A DNA stretch of 64,000 nt from positions 5,084,001 through 5,148,000 of the forward strand of contig NC_073642.1 in assembly GCF_029407905.1 (NCBI RefSeq), written 5' to 3'. Each line of letters begins with the position of its first letter. The stretch's first letter is position 1. This document shows, one piece after another, positions 47,704-58,699 of this stretch. A model generated the notes under the pieces. It ran no database searches. It had not been told where the DNA came from and saw only the letters and a list, made by a program, of their open reading frames with translations. A program made the translations under genes and the position numbers. This DNA comes from Bubalus kerabau. Its lineage: Eukaryota; Chordata; Mammalia; Artiodactyla; Bovidae.

Positions 47704-47738
<35 letters not shown>

Positions 47739-47781
47739 TATATGCATATATACATATATATGTATGTATGTATGTATATGT
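47693..47781. repeat. Compound AT/AC/GTAT microsatellite
   Basis: Consecutive (TA)n, (CA)n, tatgcatata and (TGTA)n tracts inside the L1 3' UTR. Likely length-variable. Confidence 0.9.
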
Positions 47782-48186
47782 CCCTCCCTCCTGAGCCTCC
47801 ATCTCCTCTCCCCATCCCAGCACTCTAGTTTATTACAGAGCATCAGACAGGGCTCCCACTGTTTTACACAGGATAGTGTGTATATGGCAATATTGCTTTC
47901 TCAATTCGACCCTCCCTCACCTTCAGCTGCTGTGCCCACAAGTCTGTTCTCTACTAGGTTTATCAGTACCATTTTTCTAAATTCCATGTATATGCGTTAA
48001 TATATGATACTTATTTTTCTCCTTCTGACTTATTTCAGTTTTTATAAGAGGCTGTAGGTTCATCTACCTCACTACAGCTGACTGAAATTCATTCCTTTTA
48101 TGGCTGAGTTAACATTCGTTTGTATGAGTGTACCACAGCTTCTTTATCCATTCATCTGTAGATGGACATCTACACACTTCCATGTC

Positions 48187-48378
48187 CTCTGTGTGTGTGT
48201 GTGCGCGTGCGCACTCAGTCATGTCTGACTCTTTGATCCTCTGTCCATGGAATTTTTCAGGTAAAAATACTGGAGTGGGTTGCCATTTCCTACCCTAGGG
48301 GATCTTCCCAACCCAGGGATTGAACCCATGTCTCTTGCATCTCCTACATTGGCAGGCAGATTCTTTACTGTGCCACCT
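48187..48378 (-). mobile_element. Bov-tA SINE with TG/CG tail
   Basis: Antisense copy, tail gtgtgtgtgtgtgcgcgtgcgc, Bov-A unit with an internal deletion (most of the gacc..agcc part is missing), and tRNA head ending tttactgtgccacctg. Confidence 0.85.
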
Positions 48379-48824
48379 GTTCCTGGCTGTTGTAAATATT
48401 GCTACAATGAACACTGGGGTACATGTGTCTTTTTTAGAGTTTGGTTTTCTCAAGGTATATGCCCAGTAGTGGGATTGCTGGGTCATGTGGTAGATTTATT
48501 CCTAACTTTTTAAGGAATCTCCATACTGTCTTCCATAATGGCTCTGTCAGTTTTTATTCCCACCAACGGTGCAGGAGGGTTCCGTTTTTGCCACATCTTC
48601 TCCAGCATTTATTGTTTGTAGATTTTAACAATGGCCATTCTGACTGGTGTGAGGAGACATATCATTGTAGCTTTGATTTGCATTTCTCTAATAATGAGCA
48701 ATGTTGAGCATCTTTTAATGTGGTTATTAGCCATCTGTGTATCTTCTTTGGAGAATATCTGTTTAAGTCTTCTGTCCATTTTTATAAGTGAGTTCTTAGT
48801 TTTTCTGATATTTAGCTGCATGAG

Positions 48825-48840
48825 CTGCTTATATATTTTC
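48825..48840. repeat. Target-site duplication of young L1, left copy
   Basis: ctgcttatatattttc, identical to 57315-57330. Read on the L1 strand, the nick site is tctt/gaaaa, close to the L1 endonuclease preference TT/AAAA. Confidence 0.95.
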
Positions 48841-49183
48841 TTTTTTTTTAATTTTATTTTTAAACTTTACAATATTGTATTAGTTTTGCCAAACATCAAA
48901 ATGAATCCACCACAGGTATACATGTGTTTCCCATCCTGAACCCTCCTCACTCCTCCCTCCCCATACCATCCCTCTGGGTCGTCCCAGTGCACCAGCCCCA
49001 AGCATCTATTATCGTGCATCGAACCTGGACTGGCAACTCGTTTCATACATGATATTTTACATGTTTCAATGCCATTCTCCCAAATCTTCCCACCCTCTCC
49101 CTCTCCCACAGAGTCCATAAGACTGTTCTATACATCAGTGTCTCTTTTGCTGTCTCGTACACAGGGTTATTGTTACCATCTTT

Positions 49184-52100
49184 CTAAATTCCATATATAT
49201 GCATTAGTATACTGTATTGGTGTTTTTCTTTCTGGCTTACCTCACTCTGTATAATAGGCTCCAGTTTCATCCACCTCATTAGAACTGATTCAAATGTATT
49301 CTTTTTAATGGCTGAGTAATACTCCATTGTGTATATGTACCACAGCTTTCTTATCCATTCATCTGCTGATGGACATCTAGGTTGCTTCCATGTCCTGGCT
49401 ATTATAAACAGTGCTGCGATGAACATTGGGGTACACGTGTCTCTTTCCCTTCCGGTTTCCTCAGTGTGCATGCCCAGCAGTGGGATTGCTGGATCATAAG
49501 GCAGGTCTATTTCCAGTTTTTTAAGGACTCTCCACACTGTTCTCCATAGTGGCTGTACTAGTTTGCATTCCCACCAACAGTGTAAGAGGGTTCCCTTTTC
49601 TCCACACCCTCTCCAGCATTTATTACTTGTAGACTTTTGGATCGCAGCCATTCTGACTGGTGTGAAATGGTACCTCATAGTGGTTTTGATTTGCATTTCT
49701 CTGATAATGAGTGATGTTGAGCATCTTTTCATGTGTTTGTTAGCCATCTGTATGTCTTCTTTGGAGAAATGTCTGTTTAATTCTTTGGCCCATTTTTTGA
49801 TTGGGTCTTTTATTTTTCTGGAGTTGAGCTGTAGGAGTTGCTTGTATATTCTCGAGATTTGTTGTTTGTCAGTTGCTTCATTTGCTATTATCTTCTCCCA
49901 TTCTGAAGGCTGTCTTTTCACCTTGCTAATAGTTTCCTTTGATGTGCAGAAGCTTTTAAGGTTAATTAGGTCCCATTTGTTTATTTTTGCTTTTATTTCC
50001 AATATTCTGGGAGGTGGGTCATAGAGGATCCTGCTGTGATGTATGTCGGAGAGTGTTTTGCCTATGTTCTCCTCTAGGAGTTTTATAGTTTCTGGTCTTT
50101 CGTTTAGATCTTTAATCCATTTTGAGTTTATTTTGTGTATGGTGTTAGAAACTGTTCTAGTTTCATTCTTTTACAAGTGGTTGACCAGATTTCCCAGCAC
50201 CACTTGTTAAAGAGATTGTCTTTAATCCATTGTATATTCTTGCCTCCTTTGTCAAAGATAAGGTGTCCATATGTGCGTGGATTTATCTCTGGGCTTTCTA
50301 TTTTGTTCCATTGATCTATATTTCTGTCTTTGTGCCAGTACCATACTGTCTTGATGACTGTGGCTTTGTAGTACAGCCTGAAGTCAGGCAGGTTGATTCC
50401 TCCAGTTCCATTCTTCTTTCTCAAGATCGCTTTGGCTATTCGAGGTTTTTTGTATTTCCATACAAATTGTGAAATTATTTGTTCTAGCTCTGTGAAGAAT
50501 ACTGTTGGTAGCTTGATAGGGATTGCATTGAATCTATAGATTGCTTTGGGTAGTATACTCATTTTCACTATATTGATTCTTCCAATCCATGAACATGGTA
50601 TATTTCTCCATCTGTTAGTGTCCTCTTTGATTTCTTTTACCAGTGTTTTATAGTTTTCTATATATAGGTCTTTAGTTTCTTTAGGTAGATATATTCCTAA
50701 GTATTTTATTCTTTCCGTTGCAATGGTGAATGGAATTGTTTCCTTAATTTCTCTTTCTGTTTTCTCATTATTAGTGTATAGGAATGCAAGTGATTTCTGT
50801 GTGTTGATTTTATATCCTGCAACTTTACTATAGTCATTGATTAGTTCTAGTAATTTTCTGGTGGAGTCTTTAGGGTTTTCTATGTAGAGGATCATGTCAT
50901 CTGCAAATAGTGAGAGTTTTACTTCTTATTTTGCAATTTGGATTCCTTTTATTTCTTTTTCTGCTCTTATTGCCGTGGCCAAAACTTCCAAAACTATGTT
51001 GAATAGTAATGGTGAAAGTGGGCACCCTTGTCTTGTTCCTGACTTTAGAGGAAATGCTTTCAATTTTTCACCATTGAGGATAATGTTTGCTGTGGGTTTG
51101 TCATATATAGCTTTGATTATGTTGAGGTATGTTCCTTCTATTCCTGCTTTCTGGAGAGTTTTGATCATAAATGGATGTTGAATTTTGTCAAAGGCTTTCT
51201 CTGCATCTATTGAGATAATCATATGGTTTTTATTTTTCAATTTGTTAATGTGGTGTATTACATTGATTGATTTGCGGATATTGAAGAATCCTTGCATCCC
51301 TGGGATAAAGCCCACTTGGTCATGGTGTATGATCTTTTTAATGTGTTGTTGGATTCTGATTGCTAGAATTTTGTAAAGGAATTTTTTTTTAAATTTTATT
51401 TTCTTTTTAAACTTTACATAATTGTATTAGTTTTGCCAAATATCAAAATGAATCCACCACAGGTATACATGTGTTCCCCATCCTGAACCCTGCTCCCTCC
51501 TCCCTCCCCATACCATCCCTCTGGGTCGTCCCAGTGCACCAGCCCTTTAAGGATTTTTGCATCTATGTTCATCAGTGATATTGACCTGTAGTTTTCTTTT
51601 TTTGTGGGATCTTTGTCAGGTTTTGGTATTAGGGTGATGGTGGTCTCATAGAATGAGTTTGGAAGTTTATCATCCTCTGCAATTTTGTGGAAGAGTTTGA
51701 GCAGGATAGGTGTTAGCTCTTCTCTAAATTTTTGGTAGAATTCAGCTGTGAAGCTGTCTGGACCTGGGTTTTTGTTTGCTGGAAGATTTTTGATTACAGT
51801 TTCAATTTCCATGCTTGTGATGGGTCTGTTAAGATTTTCTATTTCTTCCTGGTCGAGTTTTGGAAAGTTGTACTTTTCTAAGAATTTGTCCATTTCTTCC
51901 ACGTTGTCCATTTTATTGGCATATAATTGTTGATAGTACTCTCTTATGATCCTTTGTATTTCTGTGTTGTCTGTTGTGATCTCTCCATTTTCATTTCTAA
52001 TTTTATTGATTTGATTTTTCTCCCTTTGTTTCTTGATGAGTCTGGCTAATGGTTTGTCAATTTTATTTATCCTTTCAAAAAACCAGCTTTTGGTTTTGTT

Positions 52101-53173
52101 GATTTTTGCTATGATCTCTTTTGTTTCTTTTGCATTTATTTCTGCTCTAAGTTTTAAGATTTCTTTCATTCTACTAACCCTGGGGTTCTTCATTTCTTCC
52201 TTTTCTAGTTGCTTTAGGTATAGAATTAGGTTATTTATTTGACTTTTTTCTTGTTTCTTGAGGTGTGCCTGTATTGCTATGAACTTTCCCCTTAGGACTG
52301 CTTTTACCATGTCCCACAGGTTTTGGGTTGTTGTGTTTTCATTTTCATTCATTTCTATGCAAATTTTGATTTCTTTTTTGATTTCTTCTGTGATTTGTTG
52401 GTTATTCAGCAGCGTGTTGTTCAGCCTCCATATGTTGGAATTTTTAATATTTTTCTCCTGTAATTGAGATCTAATCTTACTGCATTGTGGTCAGAAAAGA
52501 TGCTTGGAATGATTTCTATTTTTTTGAATTTACCAAGGCTAGCTTTATGGCCCAGGATGTGATCTATCCTGGAGAAGGTTCCATGTGCGCTTGAGAAGAA
52601 GGTGAAATTCATTGTTTTGGGATGAAATGTCCTATAGTTATCAATTAGGTCTAACTGGTCTATTGTATCATTAAAAGTTTGTGTTTCCTTGTTAATTTTC
52701 TGTTTAGTTGATCTATCCATAGGTGTGAGTGGGGTATTAAAGTCTCCCACTATTATTGTGTTGTTGTTAATTTCTCCTTTCATACTTGTTAGCATTTGTC
52801 TTACATACTGCAGTGCTCCCGTGTTGGGTGCATATATATTTATAATTGTTATATCTTCTTCTTGGATTGATCCTTTGATCATTATGTAGTGACCTTCTTT
52901 GTCTCTTTTCATAGCCTTTGTTTTAAAGTCTATTTTATCTGATATGAGTATTGCTACTCCTGCTTTCTTTTAGTCCCTATTTGCATGGAAAATCTTTTTC
53001 CAGCCCTTCACTTTCAGTCTGTATGTGTCCCCTGTTTTGAGGTGGGTCTCTTGTAGACAACATATGTAGGGGTCTTGTTTTTGTATCCATTCAGCCAGTC
53101 TTTGTCTTTTGGTTGGGGCATTCAACCCATTTACGTTCAAGGTAATTACTGATAAGTATGATCCCGTTGCCAT
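49184..53173 (-). pseudogene. L1 ORF2 (endonuclease/reverse transcriptase), inactivated
   Basis: The start, MATGSYLSVITLNVNGLN, is typical of L1 ORF2. A nonsense change follows after about 67 codons (near 52970). The endonuclease C-terminus is visible at 52912-52421 (GDFNTPL, SDHNAV), then a frame break near 52420. The reverse transcriptase part shows SIDAEKAFDKIQH and GTRQGCPLSPLLFN (51315-50926), a stop at 50926, then FADD near 50900. A further frame break lies near 50130, before the C-terminal part ends at 49184. A 165-bp L1 tail is inserted at 51381-51545. Without it the length corresponds to about 1275 codons, the normal L1 ORF2 size. Confidence 0.92.
51381..51545 (-). mobile_element. 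Short L1 3' tail nested in L1 ORF2
   Basis: Poly-T and 3' UTR end of another L1_BT (taaactttacataattgtat, ccaccacaggtatacatg, ccagtgcaccagccc). It is inserted where related copies read continuously (gaattttgttaaggattt). A ttaagga-like repeat flanks it. Confidence 0.92.
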
Positions 53174-53224
53174 TTACTTTATTGTTTTTGGTTCGAATTT
53201 GTACACCGTTTTTGTGTTTCCTGT

Positions 53225-54132
53225 CTAGAGAATATCCTTTAGTATTTGTTGGAGAGCTGGTTTGGTGGTGCTGAATTCTCTCAGCTTTTGCTTGTCTGAA
53301 AAGCTTTTGATTTCTCCTTCATACTTGAATGAGATCCTTGCTGGGTACAATAATCTGGGCTGTAGGTTATTTTCTTTCATCATTTTAAGTATGTCTTGCC
53401 ATTCCCTCCTGGCTTGAAGAGTTTCTATTGAAAGATCAGCTGTTATCCTTATGGGAATTCCCTTGTGTGTTATTTGTTGTTTTTCCCTTGCTGCTTTTAA
53501 TATTTGTTCTTTGTGTTTGATCTTTGTTAATTTGATTACTATGTGTCTTGGGGTGTTTTGCCTTGGGTTTATCCTGTTTGGGACTCTCTGGGTTTCTTGG
53601 ACTTGGGTGATTATTTCCTTCCCCATTTTAGGGAAGTTTTCAACTATTATCTCCTCAAGTATTTTCTCATGGTCTTTCTTTTTGTCTTCTTCTTCTGGGA
53701 CCCCTATGATTCGAATGTTGTAGCGTTTAATATTGTCCTGGAGGTCTCTGAGATTGTCCTCATTTCTTTTAATTCGTTTTTCTTTTATCCTCTCTGATTC
53801 ATTTATTTCTACCATTCTATCTTCTAATTCACTAATCCTATCTTCTGCCTCTGTTATTCTAGTATTTGTTGCCTCCAGAGTGTTTTTAATTTCACTTATT
53901 GCATTATTCATTATATATTGGCTCTTTTTTATTTCTTCTAAGTCCTTGTTAAACCTTTCTTGCATCTTCTCAATCCTTGCCTCCAGGCTATTTATCTGTG
54001 ATTCCATTTCAATTTCACTATCATTATTTGGAATTCTTTATCAGGTAGATTCCCTATCTCTTCCTCTTTTGTTTGGTTTGGTGGGCATTTATCCTGTTCC
54101 TTTATCTGCTGGCTATTCCTGTGTCTCTTCAT
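53225..54132 (-). pseudogene. L1 ORF1 (RNA-binding protein), frameshifted near its start
   Basis: ATG at 54132 opens MKRHRNSQQIKEQDKC and reads about 45 codons before a frame break near 54010, where a short deletion is likely compared with the consensus I remember. A 260-codon frame then runs from 54007 to the stop at 53225. It contains a coiled coil (about residues 1-110 of this frame, many Glu/Lys/Ile heptads) and the RNA-binding core with NIRIIGVPEEE and a C-terminal TTKPALQQILK segment. Confidence 0.9.
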
Positions 54133-54659
54133 CTTGTTTAAATTCCTGAGTTTGGGGTGTCCTTTCTGTATTCTGGCAGTTTGTGGAGTTCTCTTTATTG
54201 TGGCGTTTCCTTGCTGTGTGTGGGTTTGTACAGGTGGCTTGTCAAGGTTTCCTGGTTAGGGAAGCTTGTGTCGATGTTCTGGTGGATGGAGCTGTATTTC
54301 TTCTCTCTGGAGTGTAATGAAATGTCCAGTAATGAGTTATGAGATGTCTATGGTTTTGGGGTGACTTTGGGCAGCCTGTATGTTGAAGCTCAGGGCTGTG
54401 TTCCTTTGTTGCTGGAGAATTTGCTTGGTATGTCTTGCCCTGGAACTTTTTGGCCCTTGTGTGGTGCTTGGTTTCAGTGTCAGTATGGAGGCGTTTGATG
54501 AGCTCCTGTCAATTAATGTTCCTTGGAGTCAGGGTTTGGACTTAAGCCTCCTACTTCCAGTTATCGGTCTTATTTTTACAGTAGTTTCAAAACTTCTCCT
54601 TCTATACAGCACCATTGATAAAACATCTACGTTAAAGATGAGAAGTTTCTCTACTGTGA

Positions 54660-55085
54660 GGGTCACTCAGAGAGGTTCACAGTGTTACATGGAGAAGAGA
54701 AGAGGGAGGAGAGAGTTAGAGGTGACCCAAATGAGAGGAGGTGGAATCAATAGTGGAGAGAGTGGGCTATCCAGTAGTCACTTCCTATGTGCACTCCACA
54801 ACTGGACCGCTCAGAGATGTTCACAGAATTATACAGAGAAGAGAAGAAGGAGGGAGGAGACAGAGGTGGCCAGAAGGATAAAAGGGGGAAATGAAAAGGA
54901 GGGAGACAGATCCAGCCAGTAATCAGTTCCCTAAGTGTTCTCCACCGTCGGGAACACACAGAAATTCACAGAGTTGGGTAGAGTAGAGAGGGGTTAGGGA
55001 GGAGATACAGGCGACCTGGTGGAGAAAATGGAGAGTCCAAAGGGAGAGAGAGCAGTCAAGCCAGTAATCTCGCTCCCTAGTGAAA
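54660..55085. repeat. Tandem array, ~145-bp unit, about 2.9 copies
   Basis: Units recur at 54667 (tcagagaggttcacag), 54811 (tcagagatgttcacag) and about 54957 (cacagaaattcacag). Each is followed by a purine-rich gagaagagaag/gggaggaga stretch and a ccagtaatca/cagtagtcact end. Copies are diverged. Confidence 0.88.
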
Positions 55086-55740
55086 AATGGGTCGTGAAGA
55101 TTGGGTTCTTAAAGGTACAAAATTGGTAACAAATACATAAAAGCAAAAATTAAAAATCTAGAGTAGAGTTTAGAATTTCAAAAATACAATGTTAATGAAA
55201 AGAAGAAGGAAAAGAAAGAGAGAAAAAACGAACAAAGAAAAACAAACTAGGTCATGAAAATTATAAAGACACTACAGGTACAAAATTGATAACTAATACC
55301 AAAAAGCAAAAATTAAAAATCTAGAGTAGAGTTTGGAATTTCAAAAATACAATGTTAAAAAAAAAAGAAGAAAAATAAAGAGAGAAAACAAACAAACCAA
55401 CAAAAACAATGTCGCAAAAATTGTAAAGAAAATACAGGTACAAAATTGATATCAAATACCAAAAAGCATAAATTAAAAATCTTGAGTAGAGTTTGGAATT
55501 GCAGATATATGATGTTATATAAAAGAAGAAGAGAAAGAAACAGAGGGAAAAAAAGAAAAAAAAAGTCACAGAAATTATAAAAAAAAAACTATAGGTACAA
55601 AATTGATAACATATACCAAAAGGCTAAAATTAAAAATCTAGAGTAGAGTTTGGAATTTCAAAAATACAATGTTAAAGAAAAGAAGAAAAAGAAAAAAAAA
55701 ACAAAACACGGTCAAAAAATTATAAAATATATATATGAAG
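55086..55740. repeat. Tandem array, ~160-bp A-rich unit, about four copies
   Basis: The motif ggtacaaaattg recurs at 55114, 55277, 55437 and 55594. Each is followed by aaaattaaaaatctagagtagagtttggaatttc-like sequence and an A/G-rich part. A partial fifth unit starts near 55709. Confidence 0.92.
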
Positions 55741-57314
55741 TTTGCTGAAGAAGAAAAAAAATAGGGTCTTTTTTTTTTTTTTGCAAAGTAATAGGTTATA
55801 AAAGTGAAAATTAAAGGACAATAGAGGACTTAAATTTTTTTTTTTTTAATTAAAAGAAAAAAAAAAGAAAGATTGATCGTAAAAATAGTAAAAATATATC
55901 TAGGTCTTTCTCTGGTTTTGTTGTGAGTATTGTGGGTTCAGTTCATTTTTGGCTAGTTCCTTGGTCCAACTTATATTTCTCAAGATCTATAGGCCCCTTC
56001 CTATGTAATCCGTAGTAACCACAGGGTTTTAATCTATGGCCTGTAGCTTCCAAGGCGTTTCCCTCTGTTATAGCTTCTTCTGTTTGCTGGTCTCTTCAGT
56101 GTCTGGTTTCTGCCCTGACACAAAGGGGATGGTGGAGGACACTTTTTTTTTTTTTTGGGGGGGGGGGCTCACTTGTTCAGTCACTCTGTGGGGAGGGAGG
56201 GATGCTGCAAACACATAACACTGGCGTGCACTCGCAGTGCCTCAGCCACACTGGGTCTGCCCCCGCTCACGGCGCGTGTAGCCTCCCTGCCCACACTGCT
56301 TGGGCTCTAGGTTGTTCCGCCGGGAACAATCAGAGGCCGGCCCTGGGCTGAGCTCCCAGGTCCAAGCCGCTCAGGTTCAGGCACTCGGGTAGTCCTCAGA
56401 GGCGCAGACTCGGTTGGGCCTGTGTTTTGTGCTCTTCCCAGGTCCGAGCAGCTCAGGTGATGAGGTGTTTGGCGAGTGCCAATGCTGCGACTTATCGCCT
56501 CCCCACCACTCGGTTATCTGGGTGTAAAACCGGCGCACCTTCTCAGGCAGATGTTGACCGTCCAGACCCCCAAGAAGTTTTAGTTAGCAAAGAAGCCTGC
56601 TTACAGTTTTATAGATAGTGTCTCTCTGGGGCTGCGATTGCCCCCTTACGGCTCTGGCTGCCTGTCACCGGAGGGGCAAGGTCTGCAGCCGGCTATCTCT
56701 GTTCAGTCCTTTGTTCTGTGCGCGGGCCTGGCGGTGTCTTAGGTTAGGGCTGGCTTTTAGCATGGTAGATATCCCACAGTCTGGTTTGCTAGCCCAAATT
56801 ATTTTGCTCAGATAGCGCTCAGGACTTTCGGGCCGATTCTTACTCTAAGCGACGCAGCCCGCGCCGCGCTTCCCTGCCCAGCCCCCGCTTGCTAATGCCG
56901 TGTGCAGGCGTCTGTGCTGCTTCTCCACTGGGGGAGTTACCGTAGGGCTCGCAATCTGCGATTTTTAATTGTTTATTTATTTTTTTCTCCCTGTTATGTT
57001 GCCCTCTGTGCTTCCAAAGCTCGGCACAGATTCGGCAGTGAGAAGGTTTCCTGGTGTTTGGAAACATCTCTCTTTTTAAGACTCCCTTCCCAGGATGGAA
57101 CTCCGTCCCTCCCTCTTTTGTCTCTTTTTTTGTCTTTTGTATTTTTTCCTACCTCCTTTCGAAGAGTTGGGTTGCTTTTCTGGGTGCCTGATGTCCTCTG
57201 CCGGCATTCAGAAGTTGTTTTGTGGAATTTACTCGACGTTTAAATGCTCTTTTAATGAATTTATGGGGGAGAAAGTGTTCTCCCCGTCCTACTCCTCTGC
57301 CATCTTGGCTCCTC

Positions 57315-57330
57315 CTGCTTATATATTTTC
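57315..57330. repeat. Target-site duplication of young L1, right copy
   Basis: ctgcttatatattttc, identical to 48825-48840. The interrupted older L1 resumes immediately after it (aagattaaccctttgtcag). Confidence 0.95.
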
Positions 57331-58227
57331 AAGATTAACCCTTTGTCAGTTGCTTCACTTGGAGTTATTTTCTCCTGTTCTGAGGCTTGTCTTTTCATCT
57401 TGTTTATAGTTTCCTTTGCTATACAAAAGCTTTTAAGTTTTATTAGGTCCCATTTGTTTATTTTTGTTTTCATTTCCATTAATTTAAGAGGTGGGTCAGA
57501 GATTATCTTGCTGCAATTTATGTCAAAGAATATACTTCTCTGTTTTCCTTCAAGAGTTTTATAGTTTCTGGCCTTACATATAAGGCTTTAATCCATTTTG
57601 AGTTTATTTCGGTGTATGGTGTTAGGAAGTGTTCCAGTTTCGTCCATGTACATGTAGCTGACCAGTTCTCCCAGCACCACTTATTTGAGAGGCTGGTGGT
57701 CTTTTCTCTATTGTATATTCTTGCCTCCTTTCTCAAAGATAAGGTGCTCATAGGTGTGGGGGTTTATCTCTGGGTTTTCCATCTTTTTCTATTAGTCTAT
57801 ATTTCTGTTTGTGTGCCAGTCCCATACTTTCTTGATGACTGTAGCTTCATAGTAAAATTTGAATTTAGGGAGGTCGATTCCTCAAATTCCATTTTTTTTT
57901 CTTTCTCAGTAATGCTTTGTGTATTCAGGGTCTTTTGTATTCCATACAAACTGAAATTTTTTGTTCTAGTTCTGTGAAAAATGCCATTGGTAATTTGATA
58001 ACGATTGCATTGAATCTTTAGATTATTTTTTAGTATAGTCATTTCAACAATATTGATTTTTCCAATCCAAGAACATGGTATATCTCCCCGTCTGTTTGCG
58101 CCATCTGAGATTCTCTCATCAGTGTCTTATAGTTTTCTGCACATAGATCTTTTGTCTCCTTAGGTAGGCTTATTCCTAGATATTTTGTTCTTTTTGTTGC
58201 AGTGGTGAATGGGGTTGTTTCTTTCAT

Positions 58228-58365
58228 TTCTTTCTGATTTTTTCATTGTCATTGTATAGGTATACAAGAGATTTCTGTGCATTAATTTTATATCCTACAA
58301 CTTTACTACATTCGTTAATTAGCTCTAGTAGTTGTTGGTAGCTTCTTTTAGGGTTCTCTATGTGT
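58228..58365 (+). repeat. 138-bp direct repeat, copy 1 (left of SINE)
   Basis: L1-derived segment from tttctttctgatttttt to ggttctctatgtgtg. Repeated at 58561-58699 with about ten differences. Only a SINE lies between the two. Confidence 0.93.
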
Positions 58366-58560
58366 GGGCTTCCTTGGTGGCTCAGCTGGTAAAGAATCCG
58401 CCTGCAGTGCAGGAGACCTGGGTTTGATCCCTGGGTTGGGAAGATCCCCTGGAGAAGGGAAGGGCTACCCACTCCAGTATTTTGGCCTGGAGAATCCCAT
58501 GGACAGAGGAGCCTGGTGGGCTACAGTCCATGGGGTCATAGAAAGCTGGACACGACTGAG
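58366..58560 (+). mobile_element. Bov-tA SINE
   Basis: Sense copy. tRNA head (ggcttccttggtggctcagc), Bov-A unit, end at gctggacacgactgag. It is directly flanked by the two copies of a 138-bp L1 segment rather than by a normal short duplication. Confidence 0.93.
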
Positions 58561-58699
58561 TTTCTTTCTGATTTTTTTCATTGTCAGTGTATAGGAATAC
58601 AAGAGATTTCTGTGCATTAAATTATATCCTACAACTTTACTACACTGATTAATTAGCTCTAGTAGTTGTTGGTAGCTTCTTTTAGGGTTTTTTATGTGT
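58561..58699 (+). repeat. 138-bp direct repeat, copy 2 (right of SINE)
   Basis: Diverged copy of 58228-58365. After it the L1 ORF2 order continues normally (gtatcatgtcgtctgcaaac). Confidence 0.93.

Larger units (their letters stand above)
47626..48824 (-). mobile_element. Older ruminant L1, 3' part (left half of a split element)
   Basis: Antisense 3' UTR (acaattttgtgctggtttctgcc) and ORF2 end, interrupted by a microsatellite and a Bov-tA. It ends at the target duplication of the young L1; its continuation is at 57331-59880. Confidence 0.82.
48841..57314 (-). mobile_element. Near-full-length antisense L1_BT LINE (8474 bp)
   Basis: On the minus strand the order is 5' UTR (57314-54133), ORF1 (54132-53225), ORF2 (53173-49184), 3' UTR and a poly-A end, seen here as poly-T at 48841. 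A perfect 16-bp duplication (48825-48840 and 57315-57330) shows that the whole 5' end is present. It was inserted into an older L1. Both ORFs carry disabling changes and ORF2 contains a nested L1 tail, so this copy cannot move by itself. The 5' UTR is CpG-rich at its far end and contains two tandem arrays. Low divergence and the intact duplication mark a comparatively recent insertion. Confidence 0.95.
54133..57314 (-). promoter_or_regulatory. L1_BT 5' UTR / promoter region
   Basis: About 3.2 kb of non-coding 5' UTR. The outer part (about 56190-57310) is GC-rich with many CpGs (for example gcgacgcagcccgcgccgcgc near 56849). The element begins at gccatcttggctcctc on the + strand. Inner parts hold tandem arrays and A-rich sequence. 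In other mammals L1 5' UTRs act as internal, often bidirectional promoters; here an antisense transcript would run rightward, in the GABRG3 direction. Confidence 0.8.

Noticed and set aside
48867..49118. An 83-codon ORF in the L1 3' UTR, also seen at 30768-30959 and 51414
   Set aside because: The similarity among copies comes from the shared 3' UTR sequence of the L1 family. The frame is opened or extended by chance and is not known to be translated.
49184..54007. Long minus-strand ORFs (up to 312 codons) as independent genes
   Set aside because: They are consecutive pieces of one broken L1 ORF2 and ORF1, in the right order and spacing.
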